Assembly (NCBI GenBank): GCA_036346225.1
Contig: JARFIW010001670.1
Location: forward strand, 2,418,001 to 2,482,000
Source: Platerodrilus igneus
Taxonomy: Eukaryota; Arthropoda; Insecta; Coleoptera; Lycidae
Direction: 5' to 3'
DNA length: 64,000 nt
Both the position numbers and the translations under genes were made by a program. Positions 10,495 through 21,800 of the stretch are shown one piece after another. Every line of letters starts with the position of its first letter. The stretch's first letter is position 1. The notes under the pieces were generated by a model. The model had not been told where the DNA came from. It did not search any database and saw nothing but the letters and a program-made list of their open reading frames with translations.

Positions 10495-12234
10495 TGTAAC
10501 GATTTTTTTCTCTCTCTAATTGGCTCCGCTAGCCTCACGCATGGGCGCTAGTGAAACGCTTTTCTATACTTCTGGCCGACACTACTTTATAATCACCATG
10601 CTCCAAGTTAGGTGTCTGCAAAACAAAGTCTTCTGACGTAACTAGGGGTCTATTCCTTGGGTAGAGCTATGAGCAATGGGGGGGTAAGTCGAAATCTGTG
10701 GGGGGGGTCACACTCAAACTAAAACAAACAGGCGCCACCAAGTCCAGATTGATTCATGTAAATGGCATGGCTAATTTCTAAGGGCGGACGTGGAGACCCA
10801 AAGAAAAAAGATCGCCTTCGCTGACAAAAACCTGTCTTAACAGAATAAGACGCTGTTCCTGTAAGGAAAAATAATAATTAAGTCACATAAAAAATGGGAA
10901 CACTATTTGTGTCCCTCAAATATATCTAAAAATGCAAAAAGAATGTTTCCTACATAAGGGTACCATAAAAATTGAACTCTTATTGCTTTTTGTTTATCAG
11001 GTCTGATCAAACTAGATCAGAATAAAAGACTTTAAGCGTGGATTATAAATTTACTAGAAAGAATTTTCTCTGTTTCTGTAAATAAAATTTAATGCAATAA
11101 AATAAAATGAATACTTGAATTACTTGAAGAATTATTGTAAAGTTTATCAACTTGATTCTTACTCAAATATATTACAACCCAGTGTGACTGGTTATACTAA
11201 GGTTTTCTAACCCAATCAGATCTGTGTAGGTCATTTACAAATTAATATACAAAACTTTCTTTTTAAGTTAACAGTATTAAAATCGATTTGAAGTAAAAAT
11301 ATTCACAAAGATATTCTCTAATTTTATCAAAGGTGGTAGTAATGTAATACTAAACATCTGCTTGCAATTGTTGACGGCATATTTCAAACAAACAGGTGAC
11401 GTAGCCGCAGCTGTTAATTTATGCTGAAGCCACGTGTAGTCACATATCTACGAAACTAAGTGAAATTTAAATTTGATACTGGAGAAAACCAGCTTAGCTA
11501 CAGATAAACTGAATAACAAATTTGTGCTTCTATAAAACAAAACGAAATAACGTGCTTTTAGAAGGAAGCACTGAGGAAATCTTAAAGCTATTACGAACCA
11601 AACCCCAGGCTGCTGTCCTTGGCTAGATTGGGAACTGCATCGCCGTGCGGAGTCTGCAGCTAATTATTCCTGCTTTCCATGCCTTAAATACAGGTGTCGA
11701 AGCGAAGTGGGTTTCTTACATTGATTCAAAGTTGCATAAATTTTGTAGCGTAATCTTCCATGGTCTAATCTTAGTTATAAATATAATTTTCGTTGCGTAG
11801 TTTGTAAGTCGTAGTTTGTAAGTCGTAGTTTGTAAGTCGTAGTTGCGCTAAACAAATTATTAAATTAGATACTATGATAACGAATATACAATACCAACCG
11901 TTACTCAGGAAGTGTGTTACACAATTAATGCGACCCGGAGGTCACTCGCCATTCTCTTCGAATGCATGCTGTCGCTGCTTTTACCTATCGACGAGTGCCC
12001 CTGCCGCGTTCTTGCATGGTGGGAGGGTCCCGAGGGGTTGTCAATCCTCTCATGCGCGTGCCTGTGGCTGTGGAATACACCGACCTCCGAAACAAATAGA
12101 CTAACGACTCTAGATACTGTATTAATGCAAAAATTTGATTGTTACACGTATTATTACTTTAGTTAATAAAGGTGTTTTAACATTCGTTATACCTTTAATG
12201 CAGAGATTTTTAATGCGAAAATAAAATTGTTACA
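10495..12234 (-). repeat. Element B, 3' LTR (left copy)
   Basis: 1740 bp, beginning TGTAACGA and ending TGTTACA on the plus strand, nearly identical to 16208-17947. A 14-bp tandem triplet, GTAGTTTGTAAGTC, lies at 11797-11838 in this copy and also in the other LTR. Relative to the other copy, most changes are lengths of G or A runs, for example near 10680-10710. Small open frames near 11874-12166 are duplicated only because the LTR is. Confidence 0.92.
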
Positions 12235-13571
12235 CTACCCTTTCCTAAAAGAAAAAAAGTTTTTTTCCTTTAAGGAACAACTTCAAATATAACAAATACA
12301 AAAAATTTTTTATTATAATAATACTAGCCTTTTCTACCTTCCTAATTAACTATGCAATTTTATGAATTTATTCAAATGGGGAGACAAATATTTACAAATG
12401 CGAGTGTGTTGGTAACTACGTGTACCTGACGTCCATCGGGAGACAAAATCGGGGAGTCACAATCGGTATTAATCAAAATTGGGAGGGTCAAATTAGAAAG
12501 TCAAACACTCCACGGGACAAAAAATTCAAATTCACGATAATTCTTTAACTTGAGGTTCTTACTTCAAACAAGGCTAATATTTACTACCTGTAACCAAACA
12601 TTTTACAATTTATTTCAAATTCCACAAAAAAACTTCACTTCCTGGAGCTCAATTAGCTCTCTCTAAAAAAAAGGAATGCTTCCTCATCAAAACAGCATAA
12701 CTATTCAAAGTATTATCACTATAAGGTGACAATCAAAAAGAAGACCCTACTAATAGGTCTAAATTTAAAACACTATCATCACAAAGTGATAATCAAAACA
12801 AAAGTGACCTAACCAAAAGGTTACTTATCAAACCCAAATACAAAATATTATCATTTTATTGCAAAGAGATAATCAAAATAAAGGTAACCTAACCATAAGG
12901 TTACTTAACAAATTCAAATACAAAATATTATCACTTTATTGCAAAGAGATAATCAAAATAAAGGTAACCTAACCATAAGGTTACTTAACAAATTCAAAAT
13001 ACAAAATATTATCACTTTATTGCAAAGAGATAACCAAAACGAAGGTAACCTAACCATAAGATTACTTAACAAATTCAAATACAAAATCAAACCAGTTAGG
13101 GCTGTAATATCCTACACCCTACTGATTATCCTATCACTAAGTTCCAACAAACAACAGATCTCATTAGTGATGGACCAAATGGTGAGACTCACCAAGCCAA
13201 CCTTGACCTTATCAAACCAAAAAATTTCGAACGGTCAAAAAAAACAAGGGAAAGAATAAACTAATATTCTCTCTACCTAGATAAGTAGAAATCAGGACTA
13301 ACAATTAAATAGCCCACTTACTTCTACATTGTAAAGATATCTGTTAAAGACATCTTCTAAACACATCTCCGAATAACGCGCGAGCAAAACGACCAGCGTG
13401 CACACCAAGGCACACCTCAAACTTACAAAACCTACAAACTCTCTAACCACTTATTTCACTTCTCAAACAAAATACTCAAAATTAATGAACCGACACTAAA
13501 TCAAAAATCGGAACAAAACACAGCAAACCACTACTGCATTACTTAACATCAAAGAGATGACCGGACCGGAA
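12235..13571 (-). other. Element B 3' non-coding region and purine tract
   Basis: Lies between the end of pol and the 3' LTR. The minus-strand bases just before the LTR read AGGAAAGGGTAG, a good polypurine tract. The rest is AT-rich with no coding homology but many short inverted repeats, such as TGGTGA/TCACCA near 13177-13195 and ATCACTAA/TTAGTGAT near 13133-13176. Confidence 0.65.
12706..13100. repeat. Tandem stem-loop repeat array in element B
   Basis: Five head-to-tail units. Two are diverged (from about 12706 and 12772). Three units of 80 bp follow (from about 12839, 12919 and 12999). Each unit can form two hairpins. The second hairpin is AGACC/GGTCT in unit 1 (12742-12760), GTGACCT/AGGTTAC in unit 2 (12804-12824) and GTAACCT/AGGTTAC in units 3 and 4 (12884-12904 in unit 3). 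The first hairpin is ATTATCAC/GTGACAAT or ATCAC/GTGAT. Several changes keep pairing, which argues for selection on structure. The role is unknown. Confidence 0.75.
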
Positions 13572-14014
13572 CTAATCGTCAGGATCATCATTTTCATTTG
13601 GATACGACGCTTCAACTGGTTTCAAGTCCTTTACGTGCCATTTCCCTGCTCTTGTTCCATCTTCGTTCTCTAACTCATACACTAAATTGGAATGTTTTTT
13701 TCGAACTTTACTCATAATGAACTTTGGAGCTAACTTAGCGGAAAACTTATCACTAGCACTCGAGAGGACCTTATTAGCTCTCCAAACACTTTCTCCGACT
13801 TGGAACGAAATGTCTCTTCTCCTAAGATTGTAGCGTTTACTCGAACGTTGATAAGCTACATGCAAATTTTCACGGACATTCCCAAAAATATCAAATAAAA
13901 GTTGACGATCCAAAACATAAGAAGGTCTACTACTGGAGACGACATCAACATCCTCACCAGGTTTAAAATCATCATTATAAGCTTTTCCACTTAAGGGTAC
14001 CTGACGACCAAAGA
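13572..14014 (-). pseudogene. Element B integrase C-terminal domain
   Basis: Minus-strand frame of 113 residues plus an upstream part in another frame. It has YNLRRRD, then FQVGESVWR, LAPKF and GKWHVKDLKP, the conserved C-terminal integrase module also found in elements C (26760-27080) and D (40178-40498). It ends in an acidic tail. A frame break near 13914-14014 separates it from the catalytic core. Confidence 0.8.
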
Positions 14015-14466
14015 CTAAAAATTTGGAGAATAGTTGGAGGACTCATGTTTTGCTGAGTTGATTGCGTATTGGATCTTTGATATCTCACTATCCCACGTAT
14101 CATGTCCTTCTACGTATGAACGGATTGCTGTACCAACTGTCTTATTGATTCTTTCCACAAAATTGCATTGGGGAGCATAAACAGCATTATACCAAATCTT
14201 TTGAATTTCGTACCTTGCACACAAAGCTTTAAAAATACGTCCAATTAATTGTGGACCATTATCACAAATAACAAACTGTGGTACACCGTAGACAAGAAAT
14301 ACTTTTTCCTCCAAAAATTTCTCAATCAAATGTGCCGTGGCACTTCGCAAAGGTTGCAAAATCGAATACTTCGAGAACCAATCACCAACAACTAAAAGCC
14401 ATTTATGTCCGCGTTTGGAACGAGGAAACGGACCCATCAAATCTAAAGCAATGGTTTTTTGAACAT
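14015..14466 (-). pseudogene. Element B integrase catalytic core
   Basis: The open frame 14015-14581 gives 188 residues. From about residue 40 on it is a Ty3/gypsy integrase core with Asp47 (ALDLMGPFPRS), Asp107 (VICDNGPQ) and Glu143 (NFVERINK), so the triad is intact. The first 40 residues are not integrase: they are the zinc-knuckle DNA read in the wrong frame. An internal deletion therefore joined gag directly to the core near 14460 and removed protease, RT, RNase H and the integrase zinc site. Confidence 0.85.
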
Positions 14467-14600
14467 TGTGGACATGACGTTGCCTTAACGCCTTTTCGAC
14501 CACATCCAAAACAAAAAATTTTCTTGGTTGCTCTACAATCTCTAAACCAATGTCCACTACGGGAGCAATTCCAACAAACAAAATTATTTCTCTTGTCGGG
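14460..14600 (-). pseudogene. Element B nucleocapsid zinc knuckle
   Basis: In a frame different from the long open one, the minus strand reads CWNCSRSGHWFRDC, a CX2CX4HX4C knuckle, followed by FCFGCGRKG and CPQC. Element C has the same arrangement at 25866-26060. The knuckle would bind the element RNA during packaging. It ends at the deletion junction with the integrase core. Confidence 0.8.
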
Positions 14601-14711
14601 ACTAAAGAAATTACAAACTGAGGACTCCGAAGAGCTCTTATCCGCTACTGTTACTTGGGATTAACTAATTTATTCTGAAACACCCTACTCTTAACAGCAC
14701 AAACTTTTCAT

Positions 14712-15802
14712 TCAACCCAGGATGTTTGTTCTCAAATAGATGCTTAGAGGGTTGCAAATCTTGTTAGGTTTACTAGAAGATGCTAAAACCAAGTTTAGTT
14801 TCATCAAAGAAGCTTCTTCTAACCTTTTACCCAAATTTACTAAGGTAGACAAATCTTGAATGTCCGACAATGCAAGTGCTGAAATATATTCAGGAACCAA
14901 ATTTCTTCTTATCATCTTAACTTTAGTAACTTCTGCTGGCTCGTTGGTCAGTCTACTAAACAGGGTTTGCATATGCGCGACAAATAAAATAATCCTTTCG
15001 TCTTTACCTTGACGACGATTTCTGATCTTTTCCCAAATGTCATGATCTGAAGAACCGGGTAGAAAATCTTCCTTAAACGTTCTAACAAGGAGTTCCAGTC
15101 TCTCAATGAATTTTTACTGTTCTAAACCAAACTAAAGCGTCACCCACAAAAGTTCACATGCTGATCCAAATAAATCAGTTTCGGATACCTTACGAGATTG
15201 TGCTAAATCACTAACTCTATCTAAAAATGAATATAGTTGTTTGAGATCACCAGAGAATTTTACAGGCCATGAGCCTATAGGTACGGAAGTCGTTACATAC
15301 GAAGTCGAATGAATAGGTGCATTAGCAACTGAAGGAGATACTACAACGGACCGATCCAAATAGGTGGACTCTGTACTTTTATTGGTTTTATCGTATAACT
15401 CAGCTTCAAGGGTTAATATCGTTGCTACTGTCTCATTTCTGAACTTAATTGCTTCCTCGGAATTTATTGAAGGGATTTTCATGCGCTTAACTCGCCCCGA
15501 AAGGTGGTTTAACCTTGAACAAGCTCTCCTAAAATTGAGTCTGATGAGTCACCTTCAAATTCGGACACAACATTACGAACTGACTCGACTGAAACTGAAA
15601 TTTCTTTACTTTCCGTTGCAAAGTCTACTTCATAACACGAAAGATCGATCAAACAACCAGGCTTATCTATTTCTTTAGCTAACAATCTACCTAAAATTTT
15701 CCTTTTCTCCAACACTGGTCTCTCACTCACCACTCCTCTGATTCTCAGCTCATACTCCAATTCTTCTTTAAGTGGACAAACAATTTGGAATTTTTCCGAC
15801 AT
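14712..15802 (-). pseudogene. Element B gag (matrix and capsid)
   Basis: Three minus-strand frames follow one another. The first (15509-15802) starts at Met near 15802 and matches the start of element C gag closely (KRKILGRLLAKE, DKPGCLID). The next two (15132-15482 and 14712-14972) match the capsid region of element C, including KRLEEASL. Frame breaks lie near 15500 and between 14972 and 15132. The start codon is supported by the equivalent start in element C at 24705. Confidence 0.8.
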
Positions 15803-16180
15803 GATTACTCAAGCCTAATGGAATCAAACCGATAAATCTAACTGATCTGAACCTCACAAAAGTGATCAAAACAAATTCGTAGGTAAAAATCAAAAGGTGT
15901 TTTTGGTAAAATAATTTTTGCCAAAACAATATCAAAAAAAATTATATGGGGTCAAAATAGAACGAAAGTCAAAAATAAATTTGACCAAGTCAATCAATTG
16001 ACTGTATGAGGGTTAACGCTACAACCAATCTTTTATCAAAAGCAAACAAATTTCGACGCAAAATAATTTTTGGACAAATAGATTTCAAAGCAAATTAAAT
16101 TTTGAGCTAACAAATTTCGAAGCAAATCAAATTATGAATAACAAATTTCGAGGTAAATCAAACTATGAACAAACAAATTT

Positions 16181-16206
16181 CGAAGCCCCAAACGTTGCCG
16201 GCGCCA
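16181..16206 (-). promoter_or_regulatory. Element B primer binding site
   Basis: Directly after the 5' LTR on the minus strand comes TGGCGCCGGCAACGTTTGGG. It resembles the 3' end complement of Lys-tRNA used by many retroelements (TGGCGCCCAACGTGGGGC). Elements C and D have related sequences at the same place. Confidence 0.75.
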
Positions 16207-16207
16207 G

Positions 16208-17947
16208 TGTAACGATTTTTTTCTCTCTCTAATTGGCTCCGCTAGCCTCACGCATGGGCGCTAGTGAAACGCTTTTCTATACTTCTGGCCGACACTACTT
16301 TATAATCACCATGCTCCAAGTTAGGTGTCTGCAAAACAAAGTCTTCCGACGTAACTAGGGGTCTATTCCTTGGGTAGAGCTATGAGCAATGGGGGTAAGT
16401 CGAAATCTGTGGGGGTCACACTCAAACTAAAACAAACAGGCGCCACCAAGTCCAGATTGATTCATGTAAATGGCATGGCTAATTTCTAAGGGCGGACGTG
16501 GAGACCCAAAGAAAAAAGATCGCCTTCGCTGACAAAAACCTGTCTTAACAGAATAAGACGCTGTTCCTGTAAGGAAAATAATAACTAAGTCACATAAAAA
16601 ATGGGAACACTATTTGTGTCCCTCAAATATATCTAAAATGCAAAAGAATGTTTCCTACATAAGGGTACCATAAAATTGAACTCTTATTGCTTTTTGTTTA
16701 TCAGGTCTGATCAAACTAGATCAGAATAAAAGACTTTAAGCGTGGATTATAAATTTACTAGAAAGAATTTTCTCTGTTTCTGTAAATAAAATTTAATGCA
16801 ATAAAATAAAATGAATACTTGAATTACTTGAAGAATTATTGTAAAGTTTATCAACTTGATTCTTACTCAAATATATTACAACCCAGTGTGACTGGTTATA
16901 CTAAGGTTTTCTAACCCAATCAGATCTGTGTAGGTCATTTACAAATTAATATACAAAACCTTCTTTTAAGTTAACAGTATTAAAATCGATTTGAAGTCAA
17001 AATATTCACAAAGATATTCTCTAATTTTATCAAAGGTGGTAGTAATGTAATACTAAACATCTGCTTGCAATTGTGCAATTGTTGACGGCATATTTCAAAC
17101 AAACAGGTGACGTAGCCGCAGCTGTTAATTTATGCTGAAGCCACGTGTAGTCACATATCTACGAAACTAAGTGAAATTTAAATTTGATACTGGAGAAAAC
17201 CAGCTTAGCTACAGATAAACTGAATAACAAATTTGTGCTTCTATAAAACAAAACGAAATAACGTGCTTTTAGAAGGAAGCACTGAGGAAATCTTAAAGCT
17301 ATTACGAACCAAACCCCAGGCTGCTGTCCTTGGCTAGATTGGGAACTGCATCGCCGTGCGGAGTCTGCAGCTAATTATTCCTGCTTTCCATGCTTTAAAT
17401 ACAGGTGTCGAAGCGAAGTGGGTTTCTTACATTGATTCAAAGTTGCATAAATTTTGTAGCGTAATCTTCCATGGTCTAATCTTAGTTATAAATATAATTT
17501 TCGTTGCGTAGTTTGTAAGTCGTAGTTTGTAAGTCGTAGTTTGTAAGTCGTAGTTGCGCTAAACAAATTTTTAAATTAGATACTATGATAACGAATATAC
17601 AATACCAACCGTTACTCAGGAAGTGTGTTACACAATTAATGCGACCCGGAGGTCACTCGCCATTCTCTTCGAATGCATGCTGTCGCTGCTTTTACCTATC
17701 GACGAGTGCCCCTGCCGCGTTCTTGCATGGTGGGAGGGTCCCGAGGGGGGTTGTCAATCCTCTCACGCGCGTGCCTGTGGCTGTGGAATACACCGACCTC
17801 CGAAACAAATAGACTAACGACTCTAGATACTGTATTAATGCAAAAATTTGATTGTTACACGTATTATTACTTTAGTTAATAAAGGTGTTTTAACATTCGT
17901 TATACCTTTAATGCAGAGATTTTTAATGCGAAAATAAAATTGTTACA
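16208..17947 (-). repeat. Element B, 5' LTR (right copy)
   Basis: The partner of 10495-12234, also 1740 bp. It provides the promoter for the minus-strand transcript. The 14-bp triplet is at about 17510-17551. The last bases, TGTTACA, are followed by the ATAT target duplication. Confidence 0.92.
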
Positions 17948-18110
17948 ATATTGCTATGAAATGCCCCACGATTGGGCGTGCCATTAAAATTGCTGTGATA
18001 TCCCTTTCTTGCCCCACGATTGTCATTATTAATATTGATATGAAATTAGCCTACGGTTGGAAGTTATTAATATTGCTGTACTATGCCCTTACGTTAGTGT
18101 GACTTTAATA
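17948..18110. repeat. Degenerate tandem repeat beside element B
   Basis: Three to four diverged units built on ATATTGCTATGAAATGCC and CCCACGATTG phrases, for example starting near 17949, 17989 and 18035. They may be part of the pre-insertion target sequence. No function is evident. Confidence 0.55.
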
Positions 18111-19897
18111 TTTTCAGTGAAATTTTTACAAATGTTTCTTTCTTAATTTTCCTGTAAACCCCTTTAAATTTTCTATAATTAGTTCTGCATCAGCTAGCTC
18201 AAAAACACCACATGCCCTACTTCACAACAATAAAGATTGTTTAACTCCTTTTCTTTCTACTACCTAACTGTTTAAACGAATTTAAATAAAGCAATCCGAA
18301 GATTGCACAATATAATGATCGATAATATGTACAGTTTTATGTAAATTAAAAATTTAGCCCCTGAATAGGACATTAACATTCACCAAATTTATAATTTCCT
18401 GAAAGCCAGCAAAAATATCTTTTTAATTACTTTTAAGTATCTTTCGAACGTTCAAAGATGATTTCCCTATTTTCAAATTCTCAAATTATCTTTTTGTTGA
18501 CTCTTACAGATATATAATATATAGCAAATATTAAAATTGAAACAGTCTTTAACTAATAAAAAATTTTAAGATCTTTAACCTGCGTTTTTCTTGCTTGTCA
18601 CTGGAATTGCCTCAGAGTATCTGTGGTCAGCACCCCTTTATTGTTACAGTTCGAATTGCTTCACTTGATTGGCCAAAATGATGGCTTAATGGTTGCTTGT
18701 ATTTTTCCTCTTGGATTTCTGGAGTAACTTTGAGTATCTTCACGTTTATTTTATATTTCCATGTAATAATTTATGTCGACGTATTTTCAGACGTATTATT
18801 TAAATATGCATTTAAAGTTTTTATTCAGACGCACGTTTAAATCTTTATTCGGACCTTTTTCCGGACCTTTCTTCGGATCTTTGTTCAGACCTTTAATCGG
18901 ACCTCTAATCTGAACCCTAAATGGTTAAATATTAGTATAAAATTTAGTTAATAGTTTCATCTTACGCGTAGATTGGCTATTTTTTGTCGCACAAATTTGG
19001 TACTTTCAATCTTTCACTTTTACTAAATTATTGACTTTTCACAAATTGTCACTGGTACGTAAATTTTTACTTTATATCGACGTGATTCTTGCTTTGTTGG
19101 TATATTTTCGAGTTTCTTATCATATTTATAAGCTCCACCTTCCAACGTTTTAATTGGCGCGCATCGCGCGTTTATTGATAAACATTTGTAATTTCCACCT
19201 ATCTCTGCATAACCTTGGTATTTATCAAAGTTCCCTGGTTTAATTCTTGATGAAGTGCTATGCTGTTCACGTAAGCGTTCTGTATATCACAGTATATTCT
19301 TAGAATTTCCAAATATCCATTGCAATTTTGTCACGTATTTATATTTGTGTCGCTTATAATTCAAAGCTTTTGGTATGACGAACCGTGTGTTATTTATTTG
19401 TTATTAAAAATATGTGGGATTTCTCCGCAAATGTAATATTCCTGGTCACGTATTTATAGTTCTAATAATAACGTATTAGAATGCGTTTACTTATTCATGC
19501 GTTGACATTTTCGACGAAATTATTAAATATTTAGAATGCTAGTTTATTTATGTTTACCGATTATGTGTTTATATTGATGCAATTTGTTGCGTTTAAAACT
19601 TATATTCACTCGTTTCTTTCCAATTCTGGACTTATAAATTTAACTTAAAACATATTATACGACGTACACATTATTATTTTAGCTAAATGGTGTCGAATTA
19701 TTGCAAAATGAGCTTTTTTCTTATGCATTAAATTAAATATAATTTATATACAGTGTGCTCGTCATTGATCTTTTGTGAAATATTCGATTTACTTTTATAA
19801 TGGTGAATTGTTTGATTTTCTTAACGTTAAAATAATTTACATTTATTCTACGATTCCTATAACTTAATCTACCCTTAAACTACTCTCCTATCATAAC
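18111..19897. other. Non-coding, AT-rich; small GGACCTTT minisatellite
   Basis: No gene is seen. At about 18826-18915 a short array repeats TTCGGACC/TTCAGACC-type phrases every 13-17 bp. The rest is AT-rich without recognised elements. Confidence 0.5.
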
Positions 19898-19898
19898 C

Positions 19899-19962
<64 letters not shown>

Positions 19963-19979
19963 TATTATAGTTTTCGACT

Positions 19980-20015
<36 letters not shown>
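19898..20015. repeat. TA microsatellites
   Basis: Two TA runs, 19898-19960 and about 19984-20015, separated by unique bases. Confidence 0.9.
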
Positions 20016-20019
<4 letters not shown>

Positions 20020-20102
20020 TTTAGAGATAATGACCTTGTATAAATATGGTGATATATTATTAATGGGTTTGAGGAAAGCTGTAGGAAAGTAAACTCTTTT
20101 TT

Positions 20103-20149
20103 AAGGCCTAAATTTTCGAATTTAATTTAAATTCTTGATCACAGGCTTT
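20103..20149 (-). ncRNA. Hammerhead-like fold in Penelope tail (degenerate)
   Basis: On the minus strand, AAAGCCT and AGGCCTT can pair as an outer stem. Inside is GTGATCAA (compare the hammerhead core CUGAUGA), a perfect GAATTT/AAATTC stem (20118-20134) and then GAAA. The copy near 9496-9545 keeps the same layout. Hammerhead motifs are known in Penelope-like elements. The core here is imperfect, so catalysis is doubtful. Confidence 0.35.
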
Positions 20150-20639
20150 CTAAAATTTTACAATTAACTAGACTAACATATAAATGAATTGATAGTAACT
20201 TATAAGACGAGGTTAAACATTAAATTAAAATGAAAATTAAATCGAAATCTTATTTTAACTGATTTTTGTTTCAATTTGTTATAAGAAAATTGTATAACTT
20301 GTATAAAAATAAAAAAAAATGTCGAAGTTTGAAACTTTTCAGTTTCACTTTTTTTTATTATTTGAAGATTTAAATACAGAATGCCTATGTGTGCATGCAT
20401 GCATGTGTGTTTGTGTGTGTATGAGTGTGGGTGCGTGTACATGTTATATTTATGTGAGTGTCTATGACTATTTGTGATTATGTATATTAATCTGTTTGTT
20501 TGTTAGTACGTGTATGTATGAATGTGATAGGATGTGTATGTATGTAATGCTAATCACTACAAAATCAATTATTGCATTAGGTATATGTTACTTCTGAAGA
20601 CTAAGTATGTATGTGTAAATCGAACTTAGACCACCAATA

Positions 20640-20970
20640 TCTGTTTTTTTATTTATACAATTTTTTTGGCGAAATATATGATACATTTCCAAAAATAGTC
20701 TTTTTTGTGTATCTCTTTCTAGTTCTAAAATTTTAGGATGTTTAAAATCAATTTTGCGATCTAAATCAATTGAGTGTCTTGATAAAGCACAGGAATTTGG
20801 TTTGATTCTAATGTCACTTTTGTGTTGGGTTATACGTTGTTTTAAAGTTTGTGACGTTTGCCCAATGTAAGGATTACCACAATCTATACAATTAATTTGG
20901 TATACAAGGTTTCTTTGAAATAAATCTAGTGTCTTATCTTTAAATTTTGAAAAAATGCTTCTTAATGTTA
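20640..20970 (-). pseudogene. Penelope-type GIY-YIG endonuclease
   Basis: The minus strand reads LVYQINC then CGNPYIGQT, with Arg in LKQRI, His in QHKSD and Glu in RLFLEM. This is the GIY-YIG fold with the CX2C insertion typical of Penelope endonucleases, and the catalytic Tyr, Arg and Glu positions are present. It follows RT as the C-terminal domain and would nick the target DNA. The frame differs from that of the RT part because of an indel near 20968. Confidence 0.8.
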
Positions 20971-21795
20971 AAATGTTTTTTTATCGTATTTGAAATTGTA
21001 ATTTTTAAATACTTTAATTAATTTATAAGTTAGGTGGTCATCTATATTTGGTAGTGTTTTATATAGTTGTATAGTTCTGTTATTTTCGTTAGTTGTATTA
21101 TTATTATCTATATCACCATCGTTATTGTTTATATTATTGTATTTTTTTGTGTTATATAATAATTTTGTTATCAGGTGTATAGGATAGTTATTATTTTTTA
21201 GAATATTTGAAAGCTTTTTCATGTTTTTATTATGAAAAGAGGGATGGGATATCTTTTTTATTCGATCTTTTAATCCCAAAATAAAATTTAATTTTATTTT
21301 AAATGGATGATAAGAATAATAATTTAAATATCTGTTTGAATGTGTGGGCTTCTGATACCAATCTAAAATAATTTCATTTTTATCATTTCTAATTAATAAA
21401 GTGTCTAGGAATGGTACAGAGTTATTTGATTCCGTTTCTATTGTAAATTGAATGTGGGTATTGTATTTATTAAAAATGTTAAGAGTATTATCTATTTTAT
21501 CTTTCGGAATAGCTGTTACTATATCAACAGATTTTTTAATAAATGGAGGATTAAATGGAAGTTGCGGAATAACTGAATTCAACAGTTCGTCCATAACTAT
21601 TTGAGCAATAATGGAACTGAGATTTGATCCCATCGGACATCCAAAAATTTGTAGATAAAATTTATTGTTGAAGGAAAAATAACAATTGCCAAATAAAAAT
21701 TCAATTGTTAGTAAAAACATTGTTTTTGATAACTTACAATTTGGTTCAATTTCAGTCCAAATTTTATTAATATTATTGATAACTAAATTTTAGAT
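20968..21795 (-). pseudogene. Penelope-type reverse transcriptase (partial)
   Basis: The open frame 20968-21720 encodes 250 residues, and homology runs upstream to about 21795. Motifs seen are FGCPMGSNLSS, VPFLDTLL and WYQKPTHSNRYLNYYS, which are diagnostic of Penelope-like RT. The catalytic box, usually YVDD, reads KSVD here, so one metal-binding Asp appears to be lost and the enzyme is probably dead. The C-terminal part is rich in Asn (an AAT-type run), and the frame breaks before the endonuclease. Confidence 0.85.
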
Positions 21796-21800
21796 TTTAA

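Larger units (their letters stand above)
10495..17947 (-). mobile_element. Element B: Ty3/gypsy LTR retrotransposon with internal deletion
   Basis: A complete insertion of 7453 bp. Both LTRs are 1740 bp, and ATAT flanks the element at 10491-10494 and 17948-17951, a perfect 4-bp target duplication. Genes are on the minus strand, so the 5' LTR is the right-hand one. Order on that strand: 5' LTR, primer site, gag, zinc knuckle, integrase core, integrase C-terminus, hairpin-rich 3' region, purine tract, 3' LTR. Protease, RT, RNase H and the integrase zinc site are missing. Gag and the primer site ally it with element C. It would need proteins from a complete relative to move. Confidence 0.92.
20102..21800 (-). 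mobile_element. Penelope-like element, 5'-truncated
   Basis: The minus strand carries RT (20968-21795), GIY-YIG endonuclease (20640-20970), a 3' UTR with TG-rich simple sequence (about 20385-20560) and a terminal stem-loop block (20103-20149). The RT N-terminal half is absent and homology stops near 21800, so the copy is 5'-truncated as is common for this class. The same family is at 9485-10490. Confidence 0.85.

Noticed and set aside
11874..12166. Open frames with Cys and Pro, duplicated at 17585-17879
   Set aside because: They lie in the LTRs of element B, antisense to its genes, and are duplicated only because the LTR is. The frames differ after one indel and show no family motif.
12706..13100. 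CRISPR array
   Set aside because: Units are tandem without unique spacers, the DNA is eukaryotic, and the array lies within a retrotransposon.
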